From Candidatus Rokuibacteriota bacterium (GTDB taxonomy: Bacteria; Methylomirabilota; Methylomirabilia; Rokubacteriales; CSP1-6): 64,000 nucleotides of DNA. Both the position numbers and the translations under genes were made by a program. A model generated the notes under the pieces. The model ran no database searches and had not been told where the DNA came from. It saw nothing but the letters and a program-made list of their open reading frames with translations. The stretch spans positions 1 to 64,000 of the forward strand of contig QHSC01000078.1 of assembly GCA_003220345.1 (NCBI GenBank). Reading direction: 5' to 3'. This document shows positions 17,401 to 24,587 of the stretch, piece after piece; position 1 is the first letter of the stretch; every line of letters begins with the position of its first letter.

Positions 17401-18862
17401 AGCATTGCCCGTGACCATGGAGGTCAAGCAGAAGATCGAGATCCCGAGCCTGGCCGTGGTGCTCTCCATCGACCGATCGGGCTCCATGGCCATGACCACC
17501 GACGACAAGGCGACCAAGCTCGACATCGCCAAAGAAGCCTCGCATCTCGTGGTCGACCTTCTCGATGACCGCAACGAAGTCGGGGTCATGAGCTGGGATA
17601 CCGAGTTCGTGTGGGACTCGGCCATGCGTCCGGCGCGCGACAAGCAGGCGATTCACCACGCCATCGCCACCATCAAGGCGGGCGGCGGCACCGACGGCTA
17701 CCCGGCCCTCAAGGAGGCCTACCAGGTCCTCTTCGACCGGCCGGCCCTGCTCAAGCACGTCATCTTCCTGTCCGACGGACAGATGACCCGTGGCGACTTC
17801 GCCGGCCTGATCCGGCGCATGGCCAAGGACAAGATCACGGTGTCGACGGTGGCCATCGGCAAGGACGCCGACATCCAGCTCATGGTCGACATCGCGAAGT
17901 GGGGGCGCGGGCGCTTCTATTACACGGACGAGGGTGCGACCGTCCCGCGCATCTTCACGCTCGAGACCCAGCTCGCCTCCAAGGCCTCGCTCGTGGAGCA
18001 GCCGTTCAAGCCCGCCGTCGCCCAGCCGGGGCACGAGGCGATCCAGGACATCGACTGGAAGGAGGCGCCGCCCCTCGGCGGCTATGTCGCCACCACCCTC
18101 AAGGGCAACGGCGAGATGGTGCTGATGACGCATCAGGAGGATCCGCTCCTCGCCACCTGGCGCTACGGGCTGGGGCGGGCCGCTGCGTTCACCTCGGACG
18201 CCAAGGGCAAGTGGGCCGTGCTCTGGCTGCGCTGGGGCGGGTTCAACAAATTCTGGGCCCAGATCACGCGCTGGACCCTCCGGACGGGCTCGCGCAGCGA
18301 CACGGTGGCGAGCGTGTCGCGGGTGGACGAGGACGGTGAAGTCGTCGTCGACGCCATCGACTCGAAGGGCGAGTTCGTCAACTTCCTCGACTCCCAGGTC
18401 GGCGTGGTCGCTCCGGACAAGTACCGCACCGTGGTCGAGCTCGAGCAGATCGCGCCCGGCCGCTATCGGGGGCGTTTCCGGGCGGCCCAGGAGGGCGTGT
18501 ACCTGGTCGGCATGGCGCAGCGTCGCGGTGACCAGATGGTGGGCTCGCAGCTGGCGGGCCTGGTGGTACCCTATGCGCAGGAGTTCCGAGACTTGGGCGT
18601 GGACGAGTCATTCCTGCGGGAGATCTCGGAAGTGACGGGGGGCGGAGCCGTCGCCCAGCCGCGCGATGTCTTCCTGCAGAACCGGCGCAAGTCTCGGCTA
18701 TGGATCGACCTCTGGCCGTGGCTGGTCGGATTGTCGGCCGTCCTGCTGATCCCCGAGATCGCGCTGCGGCGCATCGGCCCCGGTGCTCTCGGTCGCATGG
18801 TGGCGCGGATACGCGCCCTGCGTCACACCCAGGGAGGGCCCGGACGTGAACCTATTCAGTAG
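14468..18862 (+). CDS. Giant BatA-like membrane protein with three VWA domains
   Basis: 1464 residues, starting in the overlap with DUF58. The N-terminus is a BatA-type membrane segment pair (about 3-24 and 60-80). Three VWA metal sites occur: DSSAS at 95-99, DVSDS at 660-664 and DRSGS at 1002-1006. Between VWA2 and VWA3 a class-I glutamine-amidotransferase-like fold fits about 880-985 (VLLVEKDRSQ ... GGGLIMVGGEESFG). Further membrane spans are near 587-606, 632-650 and 1415-1435. It looks like a fusion of BatA/BatB-type proteins with a large extracytoplasmic VWA protein. It probably scaffolds the MoxR complex in the membrane. The next gene starts inside its 3' end. Confidence 0.88.
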   Translation: MSFLQPLALLLAALSVPLLLLYFLKVRRRQATVPSLMLWKPSLRDREASTFFQRLQRDPLLILQLLALLALAFALARPAVTVMGHGAKRIVIVLDSSASMKATDVEPSRFVRAQREALGLVGRLGVGAEVMVIEAAVQPRVLAPFSRDRQLTLAAIRGAQPRDLPNRLGEAVRTARALVGQDSRAEIHVFTDGAHPAALRGQADDVRVRWVGVGQRGRNVAITNLAVRRNYIGTYDSQAFLSVVNFSDQPETFSFTLTLNNDVVAEKTLTLEPQVRRAVVMPFSHEGGGVVRARLNVSDDLAADDVAYAVIPPVRAINVLLVSPGNLFLEKELSTDPQVKLEVRKPDAYQGGMETFDVVVLDGVSPTKLGPGRFVLVNTAPPDVPIEVLGRIETPVIMDWDRKHPIMRQVDLAKIAIQDAMRVRPLAAGKILVEAVGGPLVYLLEEPNRKAVFFGFDLFQSDLPLRVAFPLMMSKSLRWLHPAGLDQSSLSLQTGQPIQLPVEHGVNTATVTTPGGRSVRAQVTRGAISYTETDEVGVYTISTPRGETKVAVNLFNPDESELAPKPLPAFVEGARAETVPVPVQRELWQFLVLLALVLLIVEGVLYWRRQTAGRYGLPFNEGDRWALGLRCVLLILLATALVRPMLPRGVDRLNVIYLLDVSDSVSLAARESAFRFAAQSAGAARPGDQSGVIVFGEEAVVDQPLKPGNKIDRPQATVGGRGTNLAQALQLALATAPPGHANRFVLLSDGRQNVGNALAVAQAAKDAGADIWYVPAPLTFKQEVVVESMLLPQEVKFGEPFKAKVVAWSQAETQGRLSLFRNGEFLGSQVVKLNAGKNVFSYRQSLEQSGIHVFQAAIDVEGDIIEENNRAVGTVVVRGRPQVLLVEKDRSQAQALTAALRAQHVDVDLVEAERIPKDAQGLQKYDGVILSNVSSLKMTKKQMENIRDYVREQGGGLIMVGGEESFGLGGYYRTPIEEALPVTMEVKQKIEIPSLAVVLSIDRSGSMAMTTDDKATKLDIAKEASHLVVDLLDDRNEVGVMSWDTEFVWDSAMRPARDKQAIHHAIATIKAGGGTDGYPALKEAYQVLFDRPALLKHVIFLSDGQMTRGDFAGLIRRMAKDKITVSTVAIGKDADIQLMVDIAKWGRGRFYYTDEGATVPRIFTLETQLASKASLVEQPFKPAVAQPGHEAIQDIDWKEAPPLGGYVATTLKGNGEMVLMTHQEDPLLATWRYGLGRAAAFTSDAKGKWAVLWLRWGGFNKFWAQITRWTLRTGSRSDTVASVSRVDEDGEVVVDAIDSKGEFVNFLDSQVGVVAPDKYRTVVELEQIAPGRYRGRFRAAQEGVYLVGMAQRRGDQMVGSQLAGLVVPYAQEFRDLGVDESFLREISEVTGGGAVAQPRDVFLQNRRKSRLWIDLWPWLVGLSAVLLIPEIALRRIGPGALGRMVARIRALRHTQGGPGREPIQ

Positions 18863-20258
18863 CCGCGTGTCGAAGAGAGGTATCTCGCGGGCCCGCGCCG
18901 CCGTCACCCGTCTCGCCTGGCTCTGGATGGCCTGCCTGCTCGTCTTCATGGCGACGCCCGCGTGGGCCCAGACGCACGCGGCGGCCGCCACCAAGGTCCG
19001 CAACGTGCTGATCTTTCCCTTTGCTACCCCCGACCTTCCGCGCGAGGAGCAGTGGATGGGTGAGGCGGTCGCCCAGGCGATCATGAGCGGCTTCCGGCAG
19101 ATCCCGGGCATCATCCAGATCGAGCGGTCGCGCCTGCAGGCCTTGACCCAGCCCGAAGCCTGGGACGAGCAGGCGGCCATCACCGCCGCGCGCGTGCTCC
19201 GCGCCGACGTGGCCTTCTTCGGCGAGATACGGCGGACGGCGGGCGACGCGACGCTCCAGGCCCGCTGGGTCGAGGTGCGCGGCGAGCGCGTGGAGCGCGG
19301 GACCCTGGATCCGATCGCCGTGCCGGACGGCGCGCTCCTCGAGAAGCTGCGCCAGCTCCCCGTCGCCTATGCGCGCTCGCTCAAGATTCCGCTCACCGAT
19401 GTCGAGGCGGCGCGCATGCAGAAGTGGGCGGCGCCCACGACCTCGCTCAAGGCCTGGGAGGCGTACGTCCGTGGCCGCGCCGCAGCCGTCCGCGGCAGCC
19501 AGGACGCCAACGAGGCGGCGGTGGAGCACCTCTCTCGCGCCATCGAGGCCGACGCGCAGTTCGTCCTCGCCCAATACGCGCTCGGATCGGTGCATCAGGC
19601 CCTCGGGAACCGGTGGAAGGCGGCCGCGCAGTTCCGCGCCTCGACCCAGCTCGATTCGACCTTCCCCGAGCCCTACAAGTCCCTGGGCGATCTGTTCCTC
19701 ACGGCTCCGCGCCGGCTCTTCGATCAGGCCGAGGAGGCCTACGTCAAGGCCATCGACCTCCGGCCGTTCTACTCCGACGCCTACGTGGGGCTCGGTGATG
19801 CCAAGGCCGCCAAGGGCGACGTCAACGGCGCCATCGGCGCCTACCAGAAGGCGCTCATCCACAACCCGCTCTCCGCTCAGGTGCACGCGAGCCTCGGCAA
19901 GATCTACTACGCGGAGAAGGGGCTCTATTACGAGTCGGTGCAAGCCTACAAGAAGGCCGTCGACCTCGATCCGCTCAACACCGAGGCCCGGATGGGGCTG
20001 GCCGAGGTCTACGAGGACAAGGGCCTCTACCCCGAGGCCATCGCGGAGTACAAGAAGGTCGTGGAGCTGGCTCCCACGAACACGGGCGCGCTCTACAACC
20101 TCGCCCTCGTCTACGAGCGGACGGACCCGCGGGAGGCGATGGCGCTCTGGGAGCGCTACATCCAGCTCGCGGGACCGCTGCCCACGGAGAAGGACTGGGT
20201 GGACGTGGCCAAGCTCCACCTGCGCAAGCTCAAGAACCAGTTCGAGAAAGACAAGTAA
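18846..20258 (+). CDS. Exported TPR-repeat protein (BatE-like position)
   Basis: 470 residues from the GTG at 18846, overlapping the VWA gene by 17 nt. A basic N-terminus and hydrophobic core (WLWMACLLVFMATPAWA) give a signal peptide with cleavage after AWA. Residues 45-150 resemble a FlgO/TolB-like domain (NVLIFPFATPDLPREEQW, ADVAFFGEIRRTAG). From about 210 to 455 there are at least six TPR units (SDAYVGLGDAKAAKGDVNGA, TEARMGLAEVYEDKGLYPEA). It ends the Bat-like operon, where a TPR protein is expected, and probably binds partners outside the membrane. Confidence 0.85.
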   Translation: MNLFSSRVSKRGISRARAAVTRLAWLWMACLLVFMATPAWAQTHAAAATKVRNVLIFPFATPDLPREEQWMGEAVAQAIMSGFRQIPGIIQIERSRLQALTQPEAWDEQAAITAARVLRADVAFFGEIRRTAGDATLQARWVEVRGERVERGTLDPIAVPDGALLEKLRQLPVAYARSLKIPLTDVEAARMQKWAAPTTSLKAWEAYVRGRAAAVRGSQDANEAAVEHLSRAIEADAQFVLAQYALGSVHQALGNRWKAAAQFRASTQLDSTFPEPYKSLGDLFLTAPRRLFDQAEEAYVKAIDLRPFYSDAYVGLGDAKAAKGDVNGAIGAYQKALIHNPLSAQVHASLGKIYYAEKGLYYESVQAYKKAVDLDPLNTEARMGLAEVYEDKGLYPEAIAEYKKVVELAPTNTGALYNLALVYERTDPREAMALWERYIQLAGPLPTEKDWVDVAKLHLRKLKNQFEKDK

Positions 20259-20322
20259 CGACCAATTCGTGGGCTGAGCAGCCTGCGAGATGCCGAGCGG
20301 GGCGCGCCACCGCTCGCGAACC

Positions 20323-20351
20323 TTGACTTGCCTGGCCCGCTTTCCTACTCT
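20323..20351 (+). promoter_or_regulatory. Putative promoter of the galT-like gene
   Basis: TTGACT (20323-20328) and TACTCT (20346-20351), spacer 17 nt. The ATG at 20362 follows after 10 nt with no Shine-Dalgarno sequence. Confidence 0.45.
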
Positions 20352-20361
20352 GGGCTAGAGC

Positions 20362-21257
20362 ATGAGCGATCTTCGGAAAGACCCCACCCGGGGCCAATGG
20401 GTGCTGGTGAGACCCGCGGGCGCGGTGGCCCCTGCGAGCGACGATTGCCCGTTCTGTCCCGGCAACGAATCCCGCACGCCGGCCGAGATCGTCGCCTATC
20501 GCAAGGACGGCTCCTCCCCCGATGGCCCGGGCTGGAGCGTGCGGGTCATCCCCGAGATCGACCCGTACTTCAGCGTGGAGCGCAACGTCGGTCGCGAAGG
20601 CGTGGGGCTCTACGACAAGGTGCCGCCACGGGGGGCGACCGAGCTCATCATCGAGAGCCCCGAGCACGACCTGACCCCCGCGGCCATGGACGAGGCGCGC
20701 TGGGAGCAGGTGCTCTGGATGTATCGCGATCGCCTGCGCGACCTGAAGAAGGATCCCGCCATCCGCGACATCCTGATCACGCGACGCTACCGCAAGCCCG
20801 GCTCGCGCATCACCCATCCGTATTCTCGTGTCATCGCCGTGCCCAGGAGGTCGCCGACGAGGAGCGCCTGATCCGGTTGACGCCTCACTTCGCTCTCATG
20901 GTGCCGTATGCTGCGCGCTCCCCGTACGAGGCGTGGATTCTTCCCCGCCGCCACGCCTGCGCGTACGAGCGGGACCTCACGCCCGAGACGGTGACCGACC
21001 TCGCGAGTCTGCTTCGGGGCTACTTCGGGATGCTGGTGGGGACCCAGGGGGATCCGTCCTTCGAGATGGTGCTTTACACGGCGCCCAATCAGGCGGCCAA
21101 GCTCCTTCCCAACGAATGGTCCACCATCGCGGAGGATTATCACTGGCATATCGAGATCACGCCCACCCCTGAGCGCCTCACCCGGATCGGGGGGATCCAT
21201 GTCAATGAGACCTCCCCGGAGGATGCTGCCCGGCGTCTCCGGGACGCCTGGGCCTGA
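20362..21257 (+). pseudogene. galT: Broken galT-like gene (galactose-1-phosphate uridylyltransferase family)
   Basis: The first frame (20362-20871) encodes the N-terminal half: DPTRGQWVLVRP, CPFCPGNE (a zinc CxxC) and ITHPYSRVIAVP. The homology then continues in another frame from 20844 (QEVADEERLIRLTPHFAL, WILPRRHACAYE, EDYHWHIEITPTPERL) to 21257. About 30-40 residues normally found between ALPVVP and AQEVAD, including a CxFC pair, are missing at the junction. In addition the catalytic HPHSQ motif reads HPYSR, so the nucleophilic histidine and the following Gln are both changed. Two independent defects argue for a dead gene, although the deletion alone could be an assembly fault. Confidence 0.8.
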
Positions 21258-21308
21258 ACTCCTTCCTCTGAAGGGCTCCCATCAGGTTGAATTATCGATG
21301 TTTAGGGC

Positions 21309-21376
21309 TTGACAGGGGTCCCGACCGGTGGCAAACTCCGACTATAAGTGTCGGAGATGGATTTGGTCGGATATAG
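21309..21376 (+). promoter_or_regulatory. Promoter and possible Rrf2/IscR operator of the isc operon
   Basis: TTGACA is present at 21309-21314; the -10 at 17 nt is weak (CAAACT, 21332-21337), as in regulated promoters. Downstream, CTATA (21342) and TATAG (to 21376) are inverted around two direct GTCGGA copies 16 nt apart. The first gene encodes an Rrf2 regulator, so autoregulation through this region is likely. Confidence 0.45.
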
Positions 21377-21412
21377 GCTCGTGGACGAGATAACCGAAAG
21401 GGCAGAACCAGA

Positions 21413-21856
21413 ATGTTGAGATTCACGAAGCGGGCGGACTATGGGCTCATGGCCATGCACTACATCGCCGCCCACGGCGATGAGGGGGCGGTGAGCACCA
21501 AGCGCATCGCCGAGGAGTTCCACATCCCGGCGGAGCTCCTCGCCAAGATCCTCCAGCGCCTGGCCAAGAGTCGGCTCATCACCGCCCACAATGGCCCCAA
21601 GGGTGGCTATGAGCTCACGCGCCGCCCCGATGCGATCACGGTGGGGCAGGTGGTGCGGGCCCTCGAGGGGCCGATCAAGATCGTCAGCTGCATGACCGAC
21701 GGGGACGACTGCCCGCAGTACTCGCGCTGCAACCTGCGGCGGCCGGTCCAGAAAATCCAGACCAGCATCAGCCGACTGCTGGACACCATGACGCTCGCCG
21801 AGCTCGCGGCGGACGCGGTGGTGGTGCCCGTTGGCGAGCTGGTCTCCACGAGGTAG
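21413..21856 (+). CDS. iscR: Rrf2-family regulator (IscR-like)
   Basis: 147 residues. The winged helix fits MLRFTKRADYGLMAMHYIA through NGPKGGYELTR (1-68). Three cysteines in CMTDGDDCPQYSRC (about 98-111) match the [2Fe-2S] ligand region of IscR-type proteins. It heads the iscS-iscU-iscA-hscB-hscA-fdx-iscX operon, so it most likely senses Fe-S status and represses this operon. The desulfurase gene begins 11 nt after its stop. Confidence 0.88.
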   Translation: MLRFTKRADYGLMAMHYIAAHGDEGAVSTKRIAEEFHIPAELLAKILQRLAKSRLITAHNGPKGGYELTRRPDAITVGQVVRALEGPIKIVSCMTDGDDCPQYSRCNLRRPVQKIQTSISRLLDTMTLAELAADAVVVPVGELVSTR

Positions 21857-21866
21857 GAGAGAGACG

Positions 21867-23093
21867 ATGCCGCTCAAGCTTCCCATCTTCATGGACAGCC
21901 AGTCCACGACCCCGATGGATCCGCGGGTGCTCGAGGCCATGCTGCCCTACTTCACCGAGAAGTTCGGCCACCCCGCGAGCCGAAATCATCCGTTCGGGTG
22001 GGAGGCCGAGGCTGGCGTGGACAAGGCGCGCGAGCAGATCGCGACCCTCATCGGGGCGCGGGACCCCAAGGAAGTCGTCTTCACCTCCGGGGGGACGGAG
22101 TCCATCAACCTCGCCCTCAAGGGTGTGGCGGAGATGTATCGCGAGAAGGGCAATCACATCCTGACCACGACCATCGAGCAGCGGGCGAGCTTGGACGTCT
22201 GCAAGCGCCTGGAGCGCCAGGGCTTCGAGGTGACGTATCTCCCCGTGGGTCGGGAAGGCCTGGTGGACGTGGAGACGCTCAGGGCGGCCATCACCGACAA
22301 GACCATCCTGATCTCGGTCATGTTCGCGAACAACGAGATCGGGACGATCCAGCCCATCGCGGAGATCGGCAAGCTCGCCAAGGAGCGCGGCATCATCTTC
22401 CACACCGACGCGACTCAGGCCGCGGGCAAGGTGCCCGTGAACGTGGAAGCCATGGGCATCGACCTTCTCTCGGCCACCGCCCACCTCCTGTACGGGCCCA
22501 AGGGCGTGGGCTGCCTCTACGTGCGCCGGAAGAATCCCCGGGTGCGCGTGGCCGCCATGATGGACGGCGGCGGCCACGAGCGCGGCATGCGCTCGGGCAC
22601 GGTGCCGGTGCCCCTGGCCGTGGGGTTCGGCAAGGCGGCGGAGATCTGCCGCGAGGTCATGGGGGAAGAGGGCAAGCGCCTGGGGGTGCTCCGCGATCGG
22701 CTGCAGGACCTCATCCTCTCGAAAGTGGACGAGGCCTATGTCAACGGGCATCCGACACAGAGACTGCCCCACAACCTGAACATCTCCTTCGCCTACGTCG
22801 AAGGCGAGTCCGTGCTCATGGGACTCAACAAGGAGTCGGCGCTCTCCTCGGGCTCGGCGTGCACCTCCTCGACCCTCGAGCCTTCGTATGTCATCGCGGC
22901 CCTCGGCGTCGACTCCGAGCTGGCCCACTCCTCGATCCGGTTCGGGCTGCATCGCTTCTCGACCGAAGAGGAGGTGGACTTCGTGGGCCGGCGCTCGGTG
23001 GAGGTGGTGCAGCGCCTCCGCGAGATGTCGCCACTCTACGAGCTCGCGAAGGAAGGCGTGGATCTCAAGACCATCCAGTGGAAGGGTGAATAG
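21867..23093 (+). CDS. iscS: IscS-type protein lacking the PLP lysine (degenerate cysteine desulfurase)
   Basis: 408 residues, aligning throughout with IscS: FTSGGTESINLALKG (72-86), HTDATQAAGK (179-188), and the persulfide loop SGSACTSSTLEPSYV with C332. Two active-site residues are changed. The PLP-stacking histidine (E. coli H104, usually EHKAV) is Q105 in EQRAS. The Schiff-base lysine (E. coli K206, usually HKxYGPKG) is L207 in AHLLYGPKG. Without the lysine, normal desulfurase chemistry should fail. The frame is intact, codon use matches neighbours, and it keeps the iscU/iscA operon position. A canonical IscS is encoded at 27897. It may be a scaffold or persulfide carrier, or a recently inactivated copy. 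Confidence 0.88.
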   Translation: MPLKLPIFMDSQSTTPMDPRVLEAMLPYFTEKFGHPASRNHPFGWEAEAGVDKAREQIATLIGARDPKEVVFTSGGTESINLALKGVAEMYREKGNHILTTTIEQRASLDVCKRLERQGFEVTYLPVGREGLVDVETLRAAITDKTILISVMFANNEIGTIQPIAEIGKLAKERGIIFHTDATQAAGKVPVNVEAMGIDLLSATAHLLYGPKGVGCLYVRRKNPRVRVAAMMDGGGHERGMRSGTVPVPLAVGFGKAAEICREVMGEEGKRLGVLRDRLQDLILSKVDEAYVNGHPTQRLPHNLNISFAYVEGESVLMGLNKESALSSGSACTSSTLEPSYVIAALGVDSELAHSSIRFGLHRFSTEEEVDFVGRRSVEVVQRLREMSPLYELAKEGVDLKTIQWKGE

Positions 23094-23128
23094 GGGCGCC
23101 GTCCGGGCGCCAGGAGGCATGGTGAGTC

Positions 23129-23551
23129 ATGGCCTATAGCGACAAGGTGGTGGACCACTACAACAACCCGCGCAACGTCGGGTCCTTCACGAAGGACACG
23201 CCGGGGGTGGGCACGGGGTTGGTGGGCGCTCCGGAGTGTGGCGACGTCATGAAGCTGCAGATCAGGGTCAACCTCGAGACGGGAGTCATCGAGGACGCGA
23301 AGTTCAAGACCTTCGGCTGCGGGTCCGCCATTGCCTCGTCGAGCCTGGCCACGGAGTGGCTCAAGGGGCGCACGGTGGACGACGCCGCCAAGATCAAGAA
23401 CACCGATATCGTCAACGAGCTCAAGCTGCCTCCCGTGAAGATCCACTGCTCCGTGCTTGCCGAGGACGCCATCAAGGCGGCGCTGCACGACTACAAGGAG
23501 AAGTGGAGCAAGGCGGAAGCCGACGCCCCGGGCGCGGCATCGAAAGAGTAG
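23129..23551 (+). CDS. iscU: Fe-S cluster assembly scaffold IscU
   Basis: 140 residues. All IscU ligands are present: C37 and D39 (PECGD), C64 (GCGSA) and H106-C107 (KIHCSVLAEDA). The HscA recognition motif LPPVK is at 100-104. It builds [2Fe-2S] and [4Fe-4S] clusters on sulfur from IscS and iron or electrons from Fdx and IscX, and HscA/HscB help release them. All of these partners are encoded in the same operon. The C-terminal tail (KAEADAPGAASKE) is longer than in E. coli. Confidence 0.95.
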   Translation: MAYSDKVVDHYNNPRNVGSFTKDTPGVGTGLVGAPECGDVMKLQIRVNLETGVIEDAKFKTFGCGSAIASSSLATEWLKGRTVDDAAKIKNTDIVNELKLPPVKIHCSVLAEDAIKAALHDYKEKWSKAEADAPGAASKE

Positions 23552-23565
23552 GAGGGTCTGAATCG

Positions 23566-23892
23566 ATGGCGCTGGCACTGACCGAGAAGGCGACGCAGCA
23601 GGTCAAGAAGCTCCTGGAGGATCAGAACCTCCACGGCGTCTTCCTGCGCATGGGCGTCAAGGGTGGAGGCTGCTCGGGCCTGTCGTACTCGCTCGAGTTT
23701 GATTCGGAGCTGGGGCCCCACGACAAGAAGTTCGACATCGATGGTGTGGCCGTGGTCTGCGACGCCAAGAGCTATCTGTATCTCAATGGCACCACGCTCG
23801 ACTACGTGACCGAGGGACTGCAGGGGGGCTTCACCTTCAACAATCCCCAGGCCAAATCGAGTTGTGGCTGTGGAACCTCGTTTTCGGCATAG
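23566..23892 (+). CDS. iscA: A-type Fe-S carrier IscA/HesB family
   Basis: 108 residues from the ATG at 23566, with a GGAGGG box upstream. The three conserved cysteines are C36 (GGGCSGLSY), C100 and C102 (SSCGCGTSF). A-type carriers take clusters from IscU to target apoproteins. It lies 14 nt after iscU. A terminator-like hairpin follows before hscB, which may lower expression of the chaperone part of the operon. Confidence 0.94.
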   Translation: MALALTEKATQQVKKLLEDQNLHGVFLRMGVKGGGCSGLSYSLEFDSELGPHDKKFDIDGVAVVCDAKSYLYLNGTTLDYVTEGLQGGFTFNNPQAKSSCGCGTSFSA

Positions 23893-23944
23893 GGCCGGGA
23901 CCGTGGCGTAACCGGGGCTCACGGACCGAGCGGACGGAAACCAG

Positions 23945-23974
23945 AACGGGCCCCGACGGGCCCGTTCGTATTTT
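23945..23974 (+). terminator. Hairpin with U-tract inside the isc operon
   Basis: A perfect 9-bp stem (AACGGGCCC, loop CGAC, GGGCCCGTT) is followed by CGTATTTT. It sits between iscA and hscB, 15 nt before the hscB GTG, so it is a partial terminator or a processing/stability hairpin. Confidence 0.7.
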
Positions 23975-23990
23975 AGGGAGAGGCTGTAAC

Positions 23991-24587
23991 GTGACGGATT
24001 ACTTCGAGGTGTTCGGGCTGCCGCGGAAGCTCTCGCTGGATCTCCAGGAGCTCCAGCGGCGCTTCTACGACCTCTCGCGACGTCACCATCCGGACTTCCA
24101 TCAGACAGCAGACGCGGAAGCCCAGACGGCAGCTCTCGAGGCCTCGGCCCTGGTCAACCGCGCCTATCGGACGCTCCGCGACCCCCTCGCCCGCGTCGAG
24201 TACGTGATCGCACTCGAGGAAGGACGGGAGGTCCGCGAGGAAACCTCGGCCAAGCCCAAGCCGCCCGTGGACCTCCTCGAGGAGATGCTCGAGGTGCAGG
24301 AGGCGCTCCAGGAGGCCAAGTCTGCGGGGCTGACCGCTGAAACGGCCGAGCGTCTGCGCGGGGAGCGGGATCGCCTCGAGGCGCGCCGACGCGCGGAGGA
24401 GACCGCGGTCATCGAGGGGGCGGCCGAGTGGGATTCCGCGGTGGACGGCGGAGCGGACCGTCGGCCGCTCGTCGATCGATTCAAGCAGCGCCTGGCCGCG
24501 CGGGCCTACCTGCGCACCGTCATCGAGGACCTGGGCCAGGCCTTGGGAGAGGACGCAGAGACGCATGTCGCGCATCGTCGGCATTGA
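23991..24587 (+). CDS. hscB: Co-chaperone HscB
   Basis: 198 residues, GTG start. The N-terminal J domain has HPD at 33-35 (SRRHHPDF) and starts TDYFEVFGLP. The C-terminal IscU-binding helix bundle follows from about 85 (VDLLEEMLEVQEALQEA). HscB brings IscU to HscA and stimulates its ATPase. A loop of acidic/Gly residues near 150-160 is longer than in E. coli. The gene overlaps hscA by 23 nt. The J domain keeps the helix II basic residues. Confidence 0.9.
   Translation: MTDYFEVFGLPRKLSLDLQELQRRFYDLSRRHHPDFHQTADAEAQTAALEASALVNRAYRTLRDPLARVEYVIALEEGREVREETSAKPKPPVDLLEEMLEVQEALQEAKSAGLTAETAERLRGERDRLEARRRAEETAVIEGAAEWDSAVDGGADRRPLVDRFKQRLAARAYLRTVIEDLGQALGEDAETHVAHRRH

Noticed and set aside
20362-21257. 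Programmed frameshift in galT
   Set aside because: A segment of the protein is missing at the junction and no slippery sequence is present; a shift alone would not restore the family sequence.
21867-23093. First IscS as a selenocysteine lyase serving SelD
   Set aside because: Selenocysteine lyases also need the PLP lysine, which is absent here.
23991-24587. hscB as a general DnaJ-type protein
   Set aside because: Only the J domain and the HscB-type C-terminal bundle are present, with no zinc or peptide-binding domains, and it lies in the isc operon.
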